Under the pieces are notes generated by a model. The model ran no database searches. It saw nothing but the letters and a program-made list of their open reading frames with translations, and had not been told where the DNA came from. The position numbers and the translations under genes were made by a program. 62,166 nt of DNA. It comes from Rubrivivax sp. (lineage in GTDB: Bacteria > Pseudomonadota > Gammaproteobacteria > Burkholderiales > Burkholderiaceae_C). The stretch lies in contig JAIXWM010000039.1 of the NCBI GenBank assembly GCA_027491255.1, positions 1 to 62,166 on the forward strand, written 5' to 3'. Shown one piece after another: positions 8,127 through 16,422 of the stretch (its first letter is position 1; each line of letters begins with the position of its first letter).

Positions 8127-8726
8127 TCAAGCCGTGCGCGTCGGGGCGCCCTGGCGCGCCATCTCCAGCACCGCGGCGAGGTGGTCGCGCGGCACGACGA
8201 CGACGCCGTCGGCATCGGCCAGCATCAGGTCGTCGCACTCCACACGCACGCCGCCGACGACGACCGGCAGGTTGCACGCCTCCACGCGCACGCGGCGGCG
8301 GCCGTGGCGCGGCTGCACTGCGCGGGCCCAGACCGCGAGCCCGTCCTCGGGCGACACGCCCCGGCAGGCGCCGTCGACGACCACCCCGGCCATGGCGCGC
8401 GCGCGCGCGCGGGCCGTCAGGCGCTCGTCCCAGACGCAGGCGTCGGTGCGGCCGCGGTGGTCGATGGCCACGACGTAGCCCTCGGGCACGTCCTCGATGT
8501 ACTCACCGAGGTCGCCATCGGGCAGACGGCCGTCGGGCGGGCCGACGGGCATGATCTGCACGGTGAAGACGCGGCCACAGAAGCGCGCCATCGCCCCGTG
8601 CCGCGCCAGCCCGGCGCACTGCCCCGCATAGCCCAGACGGTCCAGGGCGTCGGCCACGGCAGCCACCGTCAGTTCGGCATAGGCCGCGGCCATGCCGGCC
8701 GGCGGGGCGGAGGGTTCCTTCAGCAT
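8127..8726 (-). CDS. RraA/HMG-CHA aldolase family protein
   Basis: 199 residues, typical of the RraA superfamily, which includes 4-hydroxy-4-methyl-2-oxoglutarate/4-carboxy-4-hydroxy-2-oxoadipate aldolases that end the protocatechuate and gallate 4,5-cleavage pathways. Visible: TVAAVADALDRLG near the N-terminus, VVAIDHRGRTDACVWDE, AGVVVDGACRGVSPEDG, and DADGVVVVPRD near the C-terminus. The signature normally reads Arg-Asp after VDGxx; here it is Arg-Gly, so a metal-associated Asp may be lost or moved. It is the last gene of the leftward catabolic run. Genomic context supports an aldolase; the changed motif lowers certainty. Confidence 0.8.
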   Translation of the reverse strand: MLKEPSAPPAGMAAAYAELTVAAVADALDRLGYAGQCAGLARHGAMARFCGRVFTVQIMPVGPPDGRLPDGDLGEYIEDVPEGYVVAIDHRGRTDACVWDERLTARARARAMAGVVVDGACRGVSPEDGLAVWARAVQPRHGRRRVRVEACNLPVVVGGVRVECDDLMLADADGVVVVPRDHLAAVLEMARQGAPTRTA

Positions 8727-8749
8727 GGGGATTCCTTCGTTCTTCTGCA

Positions 8750-8822
8750 GCGGGGACGGCGAGGATGGGCGGCGCAGTGCCGGGGGCTGTTGACGTGCAA
8801 GGCGGGTATGGAGGGAAAGGTG
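8750..8822 (+). repeat. Dispersed intergenic repeat, partial copy 2
   Basis: About 73 bp matching the 3' half of the dispersed repeat: GGCGAGGATG, then GACGTGCAAGGCGGGTATG and GGGAAAGG. It lies between the rraA-like start and the aldo/keto reductase stop, so the element can sit inside a probable operon. Confidence 0.55.
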
Positions 8823-8831
8823 CTCGGCCTC

Positions 8832-9896
8832 TCAGCCTCTCAGGCCGGGCGGGCGGGCGAACAGTTCGTACCAGGCGGCGACGATGTCGTCCATGGCGGC
8901 CTGCGGCAGCGGGCCCTGCGCCACCGCCGCGAGCGCGCCGCGCATGTGGGCGATCTCCGAGAAGCCGGCCACGGTGGTGCACACGCGCGGGTCGGTGATG
9001 TTGAAGCGGTAGGCGACGGCGGCCATCGCGTCGGTGCCGGCGATGCCCAGGCGCTCGACCAGGCGGGTGGCGAGTTCCACCTCGCGCCGGTAGGCCGCGG
9101 CGTTGCGCGTGAAGCCGCCGCCGGCGATCGGATGGCGCGCGTAGGTGCGGGCCGCCGCCGACATCAGCGCGCCGCCGCCCAGCGCCCGAAAGCCGGCAAT
9201 GCCCACGCCGTGCGCGCCCGCCGCGCGCGCGATGCCGCGGTAGTCGGCCGGGCCGTGGATGGGCGCGGGGTCGGGGTCGAGCAACCCGGACGGATTGAGC
9301 ATGTTCAGCCAGACGTTGAGGATCTGCACCGTGGGCTCGCTCACCAGGTCGGCGACGACTTCCGGGTGCGCGTCCTCGCAGGCGATGCCGCCCAGGCGCA
9401 CCTTGCCGGAGGCGATGACGCGGGCCAGACCATCCAGCGCTCCGCCTTCGCGCAGGAAGTCGTCCCGCACCAGCGGCGCCCAGGTCGTGCGCTCCCAGAC
9501 GTGAGCCCGCGACGGCGGGTTGTGGATCATCAGGATGTCCACGTGGTCGGTGCCCAGCCGACGCAGCGACTGCTCGACCGACTCCACGACCTTGGCCGCG
9601 AGCCGGTGGCGATCGGCCGGCATGATCTCCACCTTGGTCGTGACGAGGACTTCGTGGCGCCGCCCCTTCAGCGCCCGGCCGAGGTTCTCCTCGGCGCGGC
9701 CCCGGCCGTAGTCGGGGGACGTGTCGAAGTAGTTGATGCCGGCGTCGATGGCCTCGGCCACGGCGTTGCGTTGCTCGCGCGGTCCGCCCAGCACCATCAG
9801 GCCGGCGTTGTCGCCGGTGCCGAAGCCGAGGATCGAGGCTTCGACGCCGGTGTTGCCGATGCGGCGCCGCGCGATCGGTCCCGTGGGCGCGTTCAC
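8832..9896 (-). CDS. Aldo/keto reductase family oxidoreductase
   Basis: About 354 residues. AKR fold signatures: GFGTGDNAGL, the catalytic Asp/Tyr region FDTSPDYGRGRAEENLGRAL, and DHVDILMIHNPP. NADPH-dependent carbonyl or alcohol oxidation is expected. I use a GTG start at 9896, which overlaps the upstream Rieske gene stop (GTGA, 9893-9896) and implies translational coupling; an alternative GTG at 9911 adds five residues. It probably reduces or oxidises an intermediate of the aromatic pathway, or acts as a lactone/semialdehyde dehydrogenase as LigC-like enzymes do; the substrate is not evident. Confidence 0.85.
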   Translation of the reverse strand: MNAPTGPIARRRIGNTGVEASILGFGTGDNAGLMVLGGPREQRNAVAEAIDAGINYFDTSPDYGRGRAEENLGRALKGRRHEVLVTTKVEIMPADRHRLAAKVVESVEQSLRRLGTDHVDILMIHNPPSRAHVWERTTWAPLVRDDFLREGGALDGLARVIASGKVRLGGIACEDAHPEVVADLVSEPTVQILNVWLNMLNPSGLLDPDPAPIHGPADYRGIARAAGAHGVGIAGFRALGGGALMSAAARTYARHPIAGGGFTRNAAAYRREVELATRLVERLGIAGTDAMAAVAYRFNITDPRVCTTVAGFSEIAHMRGALAAVAQGPLPQAAMDDIVAAWYELFARPPGLRG

Positions 9897-11179
9897 GAGG
9901 CCGCCGTCCACCGGACCTCGCCCGGGCGGTAGACCGAGAACCAGGGCTGGTCGATGGGCACCAGGCCGTCACGCGCCACCAGGCTGGCGTAGGAGATCCC
10001 GTGTGCGAACTGCGGGTCGGCCGCAGGGCCGCCGCGCGCGGTGTCCAGCAGCAGGCGGCGGAAGTGCACGATCGCGAGGTCGGCCGCGCCCAGGTTCTCC
10101 TTCGTGCGGTCGACGATAGGCCCCATGCTCTCCTGCACCACCAGGTCCTGCAGGTTCACGCCCCGCAGTCCCGTGAAGGAGCGGCCCGCCGCCATGGCCT
10201 CGCGGTCCTGGCCCCAGTCCGGGCGGCGCGTGACGTGGAGGTAACCGTCCTCGTCCTTGTCCCGGCCCGGCACCAGCCCGGACCACGCGGTCAGGCCCTC
10301 CTGGTCCAGCGGCCCGGCCAGGGAGTAGCGGATGTAGAAGAAGTGATTGCTGCCCTCGTCCATGGGCACGAAGATCTGCATGTCGCCGAGCACGTCCGAC
10401 GACGGGAAGGTGACGTAGGCGGGGAAGGCAAAGGCCGTGGCGCGGATGTAGACCTGCTTGTCGGGCTCGACCGTGGGCGTGCGGATGGCGCCGTAGATGA
10501 AACCGCAGTCGGTGTCGCGCACCTTGATGCGCGGGTGGCGGTCGGTCGAGGGCCGCACGAACTGCAGCGTTGCGCCTGCGCCGCGCGCCGTACTGCCCGA
10601 GCCGGCCCGGGCACCGACGATCTCGTCGGAGTGCAGGTGCGAGGAGTGGGAGGAGTCGATCGCGCCCTCCAGCGACTGCACCCAGTTCGAGGCGCAGTAG
10701 GCATCGACGATGACCACCTGCTCGGGCGGCAGGTGGAACCACTTGAGGTCGGGGAAGGGCGCGCGCTGCGACTCGTCGGCGCAGATGTTCATCCAGACCA
10801 GGCCACCGGCTTCGCGCACGGCCGGCGCCTCGATGCGCGCCTGCTGGCGCCCGCCGGTCTCGCGCTCGTTCGGGGCTTCGACGACCCGTCCCTCGCGGTT
10901 CATCAGCCAGCCGTGGTAGATGCAGCGCAGGCCGCCGTCCTCGACCCGCGCCAGGGTCAGCGACGCCTGACGGTGGGGACACATCTCGTCCAGCGCGATC
11001 AGCTCGGCCCCGGCACGCGCCAGCACGAAAGTGCGCCCGAGCAGGCGCACCTTGCGGGTGCGGCGGTCCTGCACTTCCGAGCCCCGGCAGATCGGGTACC
11101 AGTAGCGCGCCAGGGGCTCGTGCAGCGGGGTCCCGGGGCTGACTCCGGTCAGCATCCGGTTTTCTTCGTGCGTGATCAT
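9893..11179 (-). CDS. Rieske 2Fe-2S aromatic-ring hydroxylating oxygenase, alpha subunit
   Basis: 428 residues starting MITHEENRML (AGGA upstream). The Rieske domain binds the cluster through Cys67-x-His69 (CPHRQ) and Cys86-x2-His89 (CIYHGW). The C-terminal catalytic domain has the mononuclear iron motif region LEGAIDSSHSSHLHSD, with Asp/His/His spacing like phthalate 4,5-dioxygenase and vanillate/dicamba O-demethylase oxygenases. It would hydroxylate or O-demethylate an aromatic acid with O2. No ferredoxin reductase subunit is encoded nearby, so electrons must come from a reductase elsewhere. It is followed by the coupled aldo/keto reductase. Confidence 0.92.
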   Translation of the reverse strand: MITHEENRMLTGVSPGTPLHEPLARYWYPICRGSEVQDRRTRKVRLLGRTFVLARAGAELIALDEMCPHRQASLTLARVEDGGLRCIYHGWLMNREGRVVEAPNERETGGRQQARIEAPAVREAGGLVWMNICADESQRAPFPDLKWFHLPPEQVVIVDAYCASNWVQSLEGAIDSSHSSHLHSDEIVGARAGSGSTARGAGATLQFVRPSTDRHPRIKVRDTDCGFIYGAIRTPTVEPDKQVYIRATAFAFPAYVTFPSSDVLGDMQIFVPMDEGSNHFFYIRYSLAGPLDQEGLTAWSGLVPGRDKDEDGYLHVTRRPDWGQDREAMAAGRSFTGLRGVNLQDLVVQESMGPIVDRTKENLGAADLAIVHFRRLLLDTARGGPAADPQFAHGISYASLVARDGLVPIDQPWFSVYRPGEVRWTAAS

Positions 11180-11251
11180 CGGTCCTGCATCTCCATCCAA
11201 GAGCCGGCCGCACCGGGCGGCCGCCACACCTGCAGCGGCACCGCCCGCGCG

Positions 11252-12250
11252 TCAATCGGCCTTCGCGCCGGTGGCGCGGATCACCGTGCCCCAGCGCTGC
11301 CGCTCCTCGGTCAGGAAGCGGGCCATGTCCGCCGGCGTGCCGCCGGCCGGGATCATCGACAGGCCGTTCAGCCGCTTGACGACATCGGGCTGCTGCAGCA
11401 CCTCGTTGATCAAGCCCGCCCAGCGGTTGGCTACCGCCGCCGGCGTCCCCGGCGGGGCGACCATGCCTTGCCAGACCATGGCCTGGAAGCCGGGCAGCGC
11501 CTCGATGATGGCCGGGATGTCCGGGTAATCCGGGTGGCGCCGCGCGCCGCCGGTGCCCAGCAGGCGCAGCTTGCCGGCCCGCACGTGCTCGCCGGCCGTG
11601 GCGAGTTCGCCGAACATCACCTCCACCTGGCCCGACAGCAGGTCCGCCAGCGCCGGCGCCGTGCCCTTGTAGGGGATGTGCACCATGCGTGTGCCGGCCA
11701 TCGAGTTGAAGAGCTCGGCCGTCAGGTGCGCAGCGTTGCCGATGCCCTGCGAGGCGTAGTTGAGCTTGCCCGGGTTGGCGCGCGCGTAGGCGATGAACTC
11801 CTGGAGCGTGCGCGCCGGCACCTTGGGGTGCACCAGCAGCACGCTGTAGCCGGTGGCCATGACGGCCACCGGGGCCAGCACGTCAGGGTCGAAGGCGAGC
11901 TTGCTGTACAGCGCCTTGTTGGCCACCAGCGGCGGCTGGGCCGTGAACAGCAGCGTGTGACCATCCGGCTCGGCACGGGCCACGAACTCGGTGCCGACAT
12001 TGCCACCCGAGCCGGCGCGGTTCTCGACGATCACCGTCTGGCCGAGCCGGGACTGCACGCGCTCGGCGAGCAGCCGGGCCAGAAAGTCGGCGCCGCCGCC
12101 GGGCGGATAGGGCACCACCACGCGCACCGGCTTGCTCGGGTAGTTGTCCTGGGCCGCTGCCGGCCCGGCGACCACGCCCACCGCCAGGGCCGCGATGCCG
12201 AGCAGGCGCCCGAAGCGCGCTGCCCAGCCTGCCTTGTTCATCGTCTGCAT
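11252..12250 (-). CDS. TctC/Bug-type periplasmic solute receptor
   Basis: 332 residues. Cleavable signal peptide (residues 1 to about 34, ending AGPAAAQD), then the family opening YPSKPVRVVVPYPPGGGAD, and later GGNVGTEFVARAEPDGHT and MVHIPYKGTAPALADLLSGQV. Such receptors bind carboxylates in the periplasm for tripartite tricarboxylate transporters (TctAB). No TctA or TctB is present in the window. It lies between the extradiol dioxygenase and the Rieske oxygenase and so is the likely binder of the cluster's aromatic acid. GAGGAG lies seven bases before the ATG. Confidence 0.93.
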   Translation of the reverse strand: MQTMNKAGWAARFGRLLGIAALAVGVVAGPAAAQDNYPSKPVRVVVPYPPGGGADFLARLLAERVQSRLGQTVIVENRAGSGGNVGTEFVARAEPDGHTLLFTAQPPLVANKALYSKLAFDPDVLAPVAVMATGYSVLLVHPKVPARTLQEFIAYARANPGKLNYASQGIGNAAHLTAELFNSMAGTRMVHIPYKGTAPALADLLSGQVEVMFGELATAGEHVRAGKLRLLGTGGARRHPDYPDIPAIIEALPGFQAMVWQGMVAPPGTPAAVANRWAGLINEVLQQPDVVKRLNGLSMIPAGGTPADMARFLTEERQRWGTVIRATGAKAD

Positions 12251-12330
12251 GTGTCGTCTCCTCAGTGGTCGAAGGTCCGGCGCCTGTCAAGGCTCGCGCC
12301 GATGGCTCGTCGTACTCCCGGCCTGTGCGC

Positions 12331-13338
12331 TCAAGGCGCCTCGGGCGGCCTCCAGATCGCGAAGCCGGCGCCGACCCCGGTACCGGCCGGGGTGCGGTAC
12401 AGCGGCTGGTAATCCGACCAGGTCAGCTCCAGGCTCTCCAGGGCGCCGGCGGCCAGCACCCAGTTCAGGATCTCCGAGGAGCCGCTGTTCAAGGCGCCTC
12501 GGGGCAGGCTGCTCAGCCAGCGGGCGTCGCGCGTCTGCATGGCATGCAGCAGCCCCCGGTCCAGCGCCTCGTCGACGACGAAGTGGCTGAGCCCCCCGGA
12601 GGCGATGACGGCCACACGCTGCGGGCCTGCAATACCGGCCACCACCTCGGCCAGCACCCGACCGACGCGGTGGCAGCGCGCGGCGCTGGGCACGTTGGGC
12701 GGGAAATAGGTGTTCAGCAGCAGCGGCACGACCGGGATCGCACGGCCACGGAACAGCCGCTTGACGATGAAGCCGAACGCATGGCCGAAGGCCGCGCGTG
12801 ACGGGTCGGGCACGAGCGCCAGGCTCGTCACGTCGACCTCGCGGTCGATCAGGCCGCCGATGAGCTCGAGCGCGAATGCCGGCGCCGCGGTCACGGCATG
12901 GGCACCGTCCATCAGGTAGTCGTGGCCGACCTGGCGCAGCCAGGAGGGCGTGCCCTCGCGCCCGAATTTGTCCAGCATCACCATCGTGTCGCCGTGGAAC
13001 ACCGAGATGGCCGGCTGCACCGCGGCGCCGAACAGCTCGGCCTGGTCATCGCCGACGATGATCGCGACGTCCGGCGCGGCGGCCTGCAATGCGTCGGCCA
13101 GGGTCTCGATGGCCGCATCACAGGCCTGCTTCTTGCGGCCCAGCACCTCGGCGGTGATCACGTCCTCGTGGCGCGGCCCGACCTCGGCCAGCAGCTGCTC
13201 GTAGTTCAACAGGCGCCCGTCGGAGAGGTTGAGCGCCGGGTTGGCGCGGTCCACCGCCGCCCGGTGCGCCCAGTCGGCCGCCGACAACGCCAGCAAAGGC
13301 GTGTGTGAACTGGCCAGACCCAACACGATGCGTGCCAC
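12331..13338 (-). CDS. LigB-type extradiol ring-cleavage dioxygenase
   Basis: 335 residues of the class III (LigB) extradiol dioxygenase superfamily. The N-terminal SSHTPLL supplies a metal-ligand histidine. DVAIIVGDDQAELFG and ASGGLSHFVVDEALDRG are typical active-site blocks. The family cleaves catecholic substrates such as protocatechuate, gallate or homoprotocatechuate with Fe(II) and O2. It is the first gene of the leftward catabolic run, divergent from the enolase-superfamily gene, and is probably fed by the Rieske enzyme product. The substrate cannot be assigned. No alpha (LigA-like) subunit is seen. Confidence 0.88.
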   Translation of the reverse strand: MARIVLGLASSHTPLLALSAADWAHRAAVDRANPALNLSDGRLLNYEQLLAEVGPRHEDVITAEVLGRKKQACDAAIETLADALQAAAPDVAIIVGDDQAELFGAAVQPAISVFHGDTMVMLDKFGREGTPSWLRQVGHDYLMDGAHAVTAAPAFALELIGGLIDREVDVTSLALVPDPSRAAFGHAFGFIVKRLFRGRAIPVVPLLLNTYFPPNVPSAARCHRVGRVLAEVVAGIAGPQRVAVIASGGLSHFVVDEALDRGLLHAMQTRDARWLSSLPRGALNSGSSEILNWVLAAGALESLELTWSDYQPLYRTPAGTGVGAGFAIWRPPEAP

Positions 13339-13467
13339 GACTGCTTGTCTCCGTTGCGACCGCTTGTTCGCGCGGCTTGTCGGTTATGAGAGATTTATAG
13401 CCGACTTAGCCATCAAAGTCTAGAGATCCACATCGGCTGCAGGTCCTTGCAGGAACGGCCCCCTTGC

Positions 13468-13483
13468 ATCTTTGATCAAAGAT
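13468..13483. promoter_or_regulatory. Perfect 16-bp palindrome, candidate GntR operator
   Basis: ATCTTTGATCAAAGAT is its own reverse complement and lies 40 bp upstream of the enolase-superfamily gene, in the divergent promoter region of both catabolic runs. It is followed by a second GATCAAA half-site. Size, symmetry and position fit a dimeric regulator; the GntR/FCD gene at the end of the rightward run is the obvious candidate. Binding is inferred. Confidence 0.6.
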
Positions 13484-13523
13484 CAAATAGACTGCACCAG
13501 GCCCATTTCTGCTGGACTTCGCG

Positions 13524-14687
13524 ATGCACCCACTGGCCATCCGCTCGATCCGCCGCCACCTCGTGCGCGTGCCCGCGCGCACCCCCATCGTGTGGGGGTC
13601 GGGCGTGCGTACCGGCGTCACCCGCCTGCTGGTCGAACTGGTCACCGAGGACGGCATCCACGGCTGGGGCGAAACCATCTGCCTGCTCGACGCGATCCCG
13701 GCGGTGCTGGACCACGTCGTCGCGCCCATCGCGCTGCGCCACCGCGTCGACGAGGCCGAGGCCCTGTACCGCCACGTGCTCGGCGCCGGCTACTACCACC
13801 ACAAGCGCGCTGCGGTGATGGCGGCCTGCGCCGTCGAGATGGCCATGTGGGACGCCCTGGGCAAGGCCTGCGGCCAGCCGCTGTGCCGGCTGTGGGGCGG
13901 GCGCTGGCGCGACCGCGTCGAGCTCGCGGCCTACCTGCTGCAGAGCGATCCGACCGTCGTCGCTGCCGACGCGAGGAACTACCTCGAGATGGGCTACCGG
14001 ACGTTCAAGCTGAAGATCGGCTACGACGAGGACACCGACGTGGAGCTCACGCGCATCGTGCGCGAGGTCATCGGCCCGCAGCGGCCGCTGCGGCTGGACG
14101 TCAACGGGGCGTGGACGCCGGGCACGGCACGGCGCCAGCTGCACCGCCTGCTGCCCTACGACCCGGTCTACGTGGAGCAGCCGCTGGAGCTCGACGACCT
14201 CGCCGGCCACGTGCTGCTGCGCTCGTCGCAGAGCATCCCGATCGCGCTCGACGAGAGCGCCTACACGCTGCAGGACGTGGGCAACATCGTGCGCGCCGGC
14301 GCGGCCGACGTGATCCTGCTGGACCCGCACGAGGCCGGCGGCCTGTGGCAGACCGTCAAGGCTGCCGCCGTGGCCGAGTCGGTGGGCATCCCCGTCACCC
14401 TGCACAGCGGCGGCGAGCTCGCGCTGTCGCAGGCCGCCTACCTGCACCTGGCCGCCAGCATCCCGAACATGGCGCTGGCCATCGACAACGAACTGCAGCA
14501 CCTGGGCGGCGACATCGCCCGCGAGCCCTTCGTCGTCGACCGCGGTGCCTTGCAGGTGCCCGACCGCCCGGGGCTCGGGGTCGATGTCGACCTCGCGCTG
14601 GTGCAGCAGTACGAGGTGAGCGATATCTCGGGCGCCTACCTCGATCCCCGCCGCCCGGGCTGGTTCCCCCTCAAGCCCGCGTACTGA
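13524..14687 (+). CDS. Mandelate racemase/muconate lactonizing enzyme family protein
   Basis: 387 residues of the enolase superfamily. Capping domain residues 1-130; barrel with the KxK base at Lys162/Lys164 (FKLKIG) and metal ligands Asp192 (LDVNG), Glu218 (VEQP) and Asp243 (ALDES). A late His-containing block TLHSGGE is also present. Members abstract a proton alpha to a carboxylate to racemise, dehydrate or cycloisomerise acids. The KxK type includes muconate cycloisomerases and many racemases; the exact reaction is not assignable. It is the first gene of the rightward run, with a TctC receptor and GntR regulator behind it. Confidence 0.9.
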   Translation: MHPLAIRSIRRHLVRVPARTPIVWGSGVRTGVTRLLVELVTEDGIHGWGETICLLDAIPAVLDHVVAPIALRHRVDEAEALYRHVLGAGYYHHKRAAVMAACAVEMAMWDALGKACGQPLCRLWGGRWRDRVELAAYLLQSDPTVVAADARNYLEMGYRTFKLKIGYDEDTDVELTRIVREVIGPQRPLRLDVNGAWTPGTARRQLHRLLPYDPVYVEQPLELDDLAGHVLLRSSQSIPIALDESAYTLQDVGNIVRAGAADVILLDPHEAGGLWQTVKAAAVAESVGIPVTLHSGGELALSQAAYLHLAASIPNMALAIDNELQHLGGDIAREPFVVDRGALQVPDRPGLGVDVDLALVQQYEVSDISGAYLDPRRPGWFPLKPAY

Positions 14688-14738
14688 CCGGCGCCAGCCC
14701 CCGCGGCACGCCAAGACCGAAACAAGGAGACTCCCCGC

Positions 14739-15719
14739 ATGCACAGCACCCGACGCACCCTTCTGGCCGCCGCGGCCGCCGCCGCCCTCGGGGCCGGCGC
14801 CAGCGCCCAGGCCCAGTCCCCGGCCTACCCGAGCAAGCCCGTGCGCATCATGGTGCCCTACCCACCCGGCGGCGCCTCGGACGTGACGGCGCGCATCCTG
14901 GCCGACAAGCTCTCGCGGCGCTGGGGCGGCAGGCCGGTCTTCGTCGAGAACAAGGCCGGCGCCAACGGCGTCGTCGGCACCGAGACCGTCGCCCGCGCCG
15001 ACCCCGACGGCCACACGCTCGGGCTGGTGGCGAGCTCGCACGTGACGAACCACGCGCTGATGAAGAAGGTCCCCTACGAGCTGTCCGACATGGTGGCGGT
15101 GACGATCACGGCGCAGGTGCAGCTCGGCCTGGTCGTGAACCCGGCGCTGCCGGTGCGCAATGTGCAGGAGCTCATCGCCTATGCGAAGGCGAACCCGGGC
15201 AAGCTGTCGGTCGCCACCTCCGGCCGCGGCAGCAACCCCCAGCTGTGGGCGCTGGCCTTCCAGCAGATGACGGGCACGCAGATGGTGGACGTGCCCTACA
15301 AGGGCAGCTCGGCGGCCCACCCCGACCTGCTGTCGGGGCAGACGCAGGTCATGTTCGACGCGGTTGCCGCGGTCATGCCGCACGTCAAGGCCGGAAAGCT
15401 GCGCCTGCTGGCCGTGGGTGGCGCCCGCCGCTCGCCCTTCCTGCCCGACGTGCCGACCATGCAGGAGGCCGGCGTGCCCGGCTACGTGAACGCGTCCTGG
15501 GGCGCTGTCATCGCGCCGGCGCGCACGCCACGGGCCCTCGTCGAGCGGCTGAACGCGGACATCGTCGCCATCCTCAACGAACCGGACACGAAGGAGCGCA
15601 TGGCCGTGCTGTCCGCGGAGGTGACGGCGAGCTCGGCCGAGGACGCCGCCGCCTACATGCGCAGCGAGGAACTTCGGCTGACCAAGCTGATCCGCGATGT
15701 CGGCATCCCACCCGAATGA
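14739..15719 (+). CDS. TctC/Bug-type periplasmic solute receptor
   Basis: 326 residues. Signal peptide with RR and a long alanine-rich core (MHSTRRTLLAAAAAAALG), cleaved near AQAQ. The mature start YPSKPVRIMVPYPPGGASD and the MVDVPYKGSSAAHPDLLSGQT block are diagnostic of the family. AAGGAG precedes the ATG. It lies in the rightward catabolic run; its stop overlaps the start of the GntR gene by 23 bp. Two different receptors in one cluster suggest two related substrates or a redundant uptake route. Confidence 0.93.
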   Translation: MHSTRRTLLAAAAAAALGAGASAQAQSPAYPSKPVRIMVPYPPGGASDVTARILADKLSRRWGGRPVFVENKAGANGVVGTETVARADPDGHTLGLVASSHVTNHALMKKVPYELSDMVAVTITAQVQLGLVVNPALPVRNVQELIAYAKANPGKLSVATSGRGSNPQLWALAFQQMTGTQMVDVPYKGSSAAHPDLLSGQTQVMFDAVAAVMPHVKAGKLRLLAVGGARRSPFLPDVPTMQEAGVPGYVNASWGAVIAPARTPRALVERLNADIVAILNEPDTKERMAVLSAEVTASSAEDAAAYMRSEELRLTKLIRDVGIPPE

Positions 15720-16386
15720 CACCCGGCCGCCCGGCCGTCTCGGGCTGGCGGCGACCACGGCCACGCGCGTGGCCGCCGACCTGCGCCGGCGCATCCTCGC
15801 CGGCGAACTCCAGCCGGGCCAGCGGCTGAAGCTCGACGAGCTCGCTGCCCTGTGCGGGGTCAGCCACATGCCGGTGCGCGAGGCCCTGCGCGAGCTCGAA
15901 GGCGAGGGCGTGCTCGAGGTGCTGCCGCACCGCGGGGCGACGATCCGCGGCGTCGACGAGCGCTTCGTGCGCAACTTCTACGACGTGCGTGCGGCGATCG
16001 AGGGCATCCTCACCCGGCGTTGCGCCGAGCGCATGGACGCGGCGGGCCTGGCCGCCTTGCGCTCAGCGGCGAGCGCGTTCGAGGCCGCCGCGGCCGGTGA
16101 GCAGCTCGAGGCGCTGATCGCCGCGAACCGGCGCTTTCACGACACCCTCAACGCCGGCGCCGACAACCCCGAGGCCCTGCGCATGCTGGCCCAGGGCCGG
16201 CTGCTGGCCGAGGCCTTGCGGCAACGCTTCGGCTACGGGCCGCTGCGCACGGCCGTGATCGTCGACGAACACGCCCGGATCGTGAGCGCCATTGCCGCGC
16301 GCGACGCGGCCCGCGCGGCCGACCTGGCACAGCAGCACGCGCTCACGGCCGGTGACGACCTGCTGGCGCGCATGCGCGCGCCCTGA
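15697..16386 (+). CDS. GntR family regulator, FCD subfamily
   Basis: 229 residues. Winged helix at about 20-85 (LRRRILAGELQPGQRLKLDELAALCGVSHMPVREALREL, split here only by description) and an FCD ligand domain at about 95-215 with the metal/ligand histidine set (NRRFHDTL, DEHARIVSAI). It overlaps the upstream receptor gene by 23 bp, so it is co-translated with the operon. FadR/VanR-type relatives repress catabolic genes until an acid ligand binds. The palindrome at 13468-13483 is the likely operator. Confidence 0.92.
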   Translation: MSASHPNDTRPPGRLGLAATTATRVAADLRRRILAGELQPGQRLKLDELAALCGVSHMPVREALRELEGEGVLEVLPHRGATIRGVDERFVRNFYDVRAAIEGILTRRCAERMDAAGLAALRSAASAFEAAAAGEQLEALIAANRRFHDTLNAGADNPEALRMLAQGRLLAEALRQRFGYGPLRTAVIVDEHARIVSAIAARDAARAADLAQQHALTAGDDLLARMRAP

Positions 16387-16422
16387 GCCCGGACGCGAGG
16401 CTGCCGCGCAAGGCACGGGCCC

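Noticed and set aside
8395..8414. Run of GC dinucleotides
   Set aside because: It lies in the rraA-like coding frame, encoding an ARARAR stretch, and is too short to interpret as a Z-DNA or regulatory signal.
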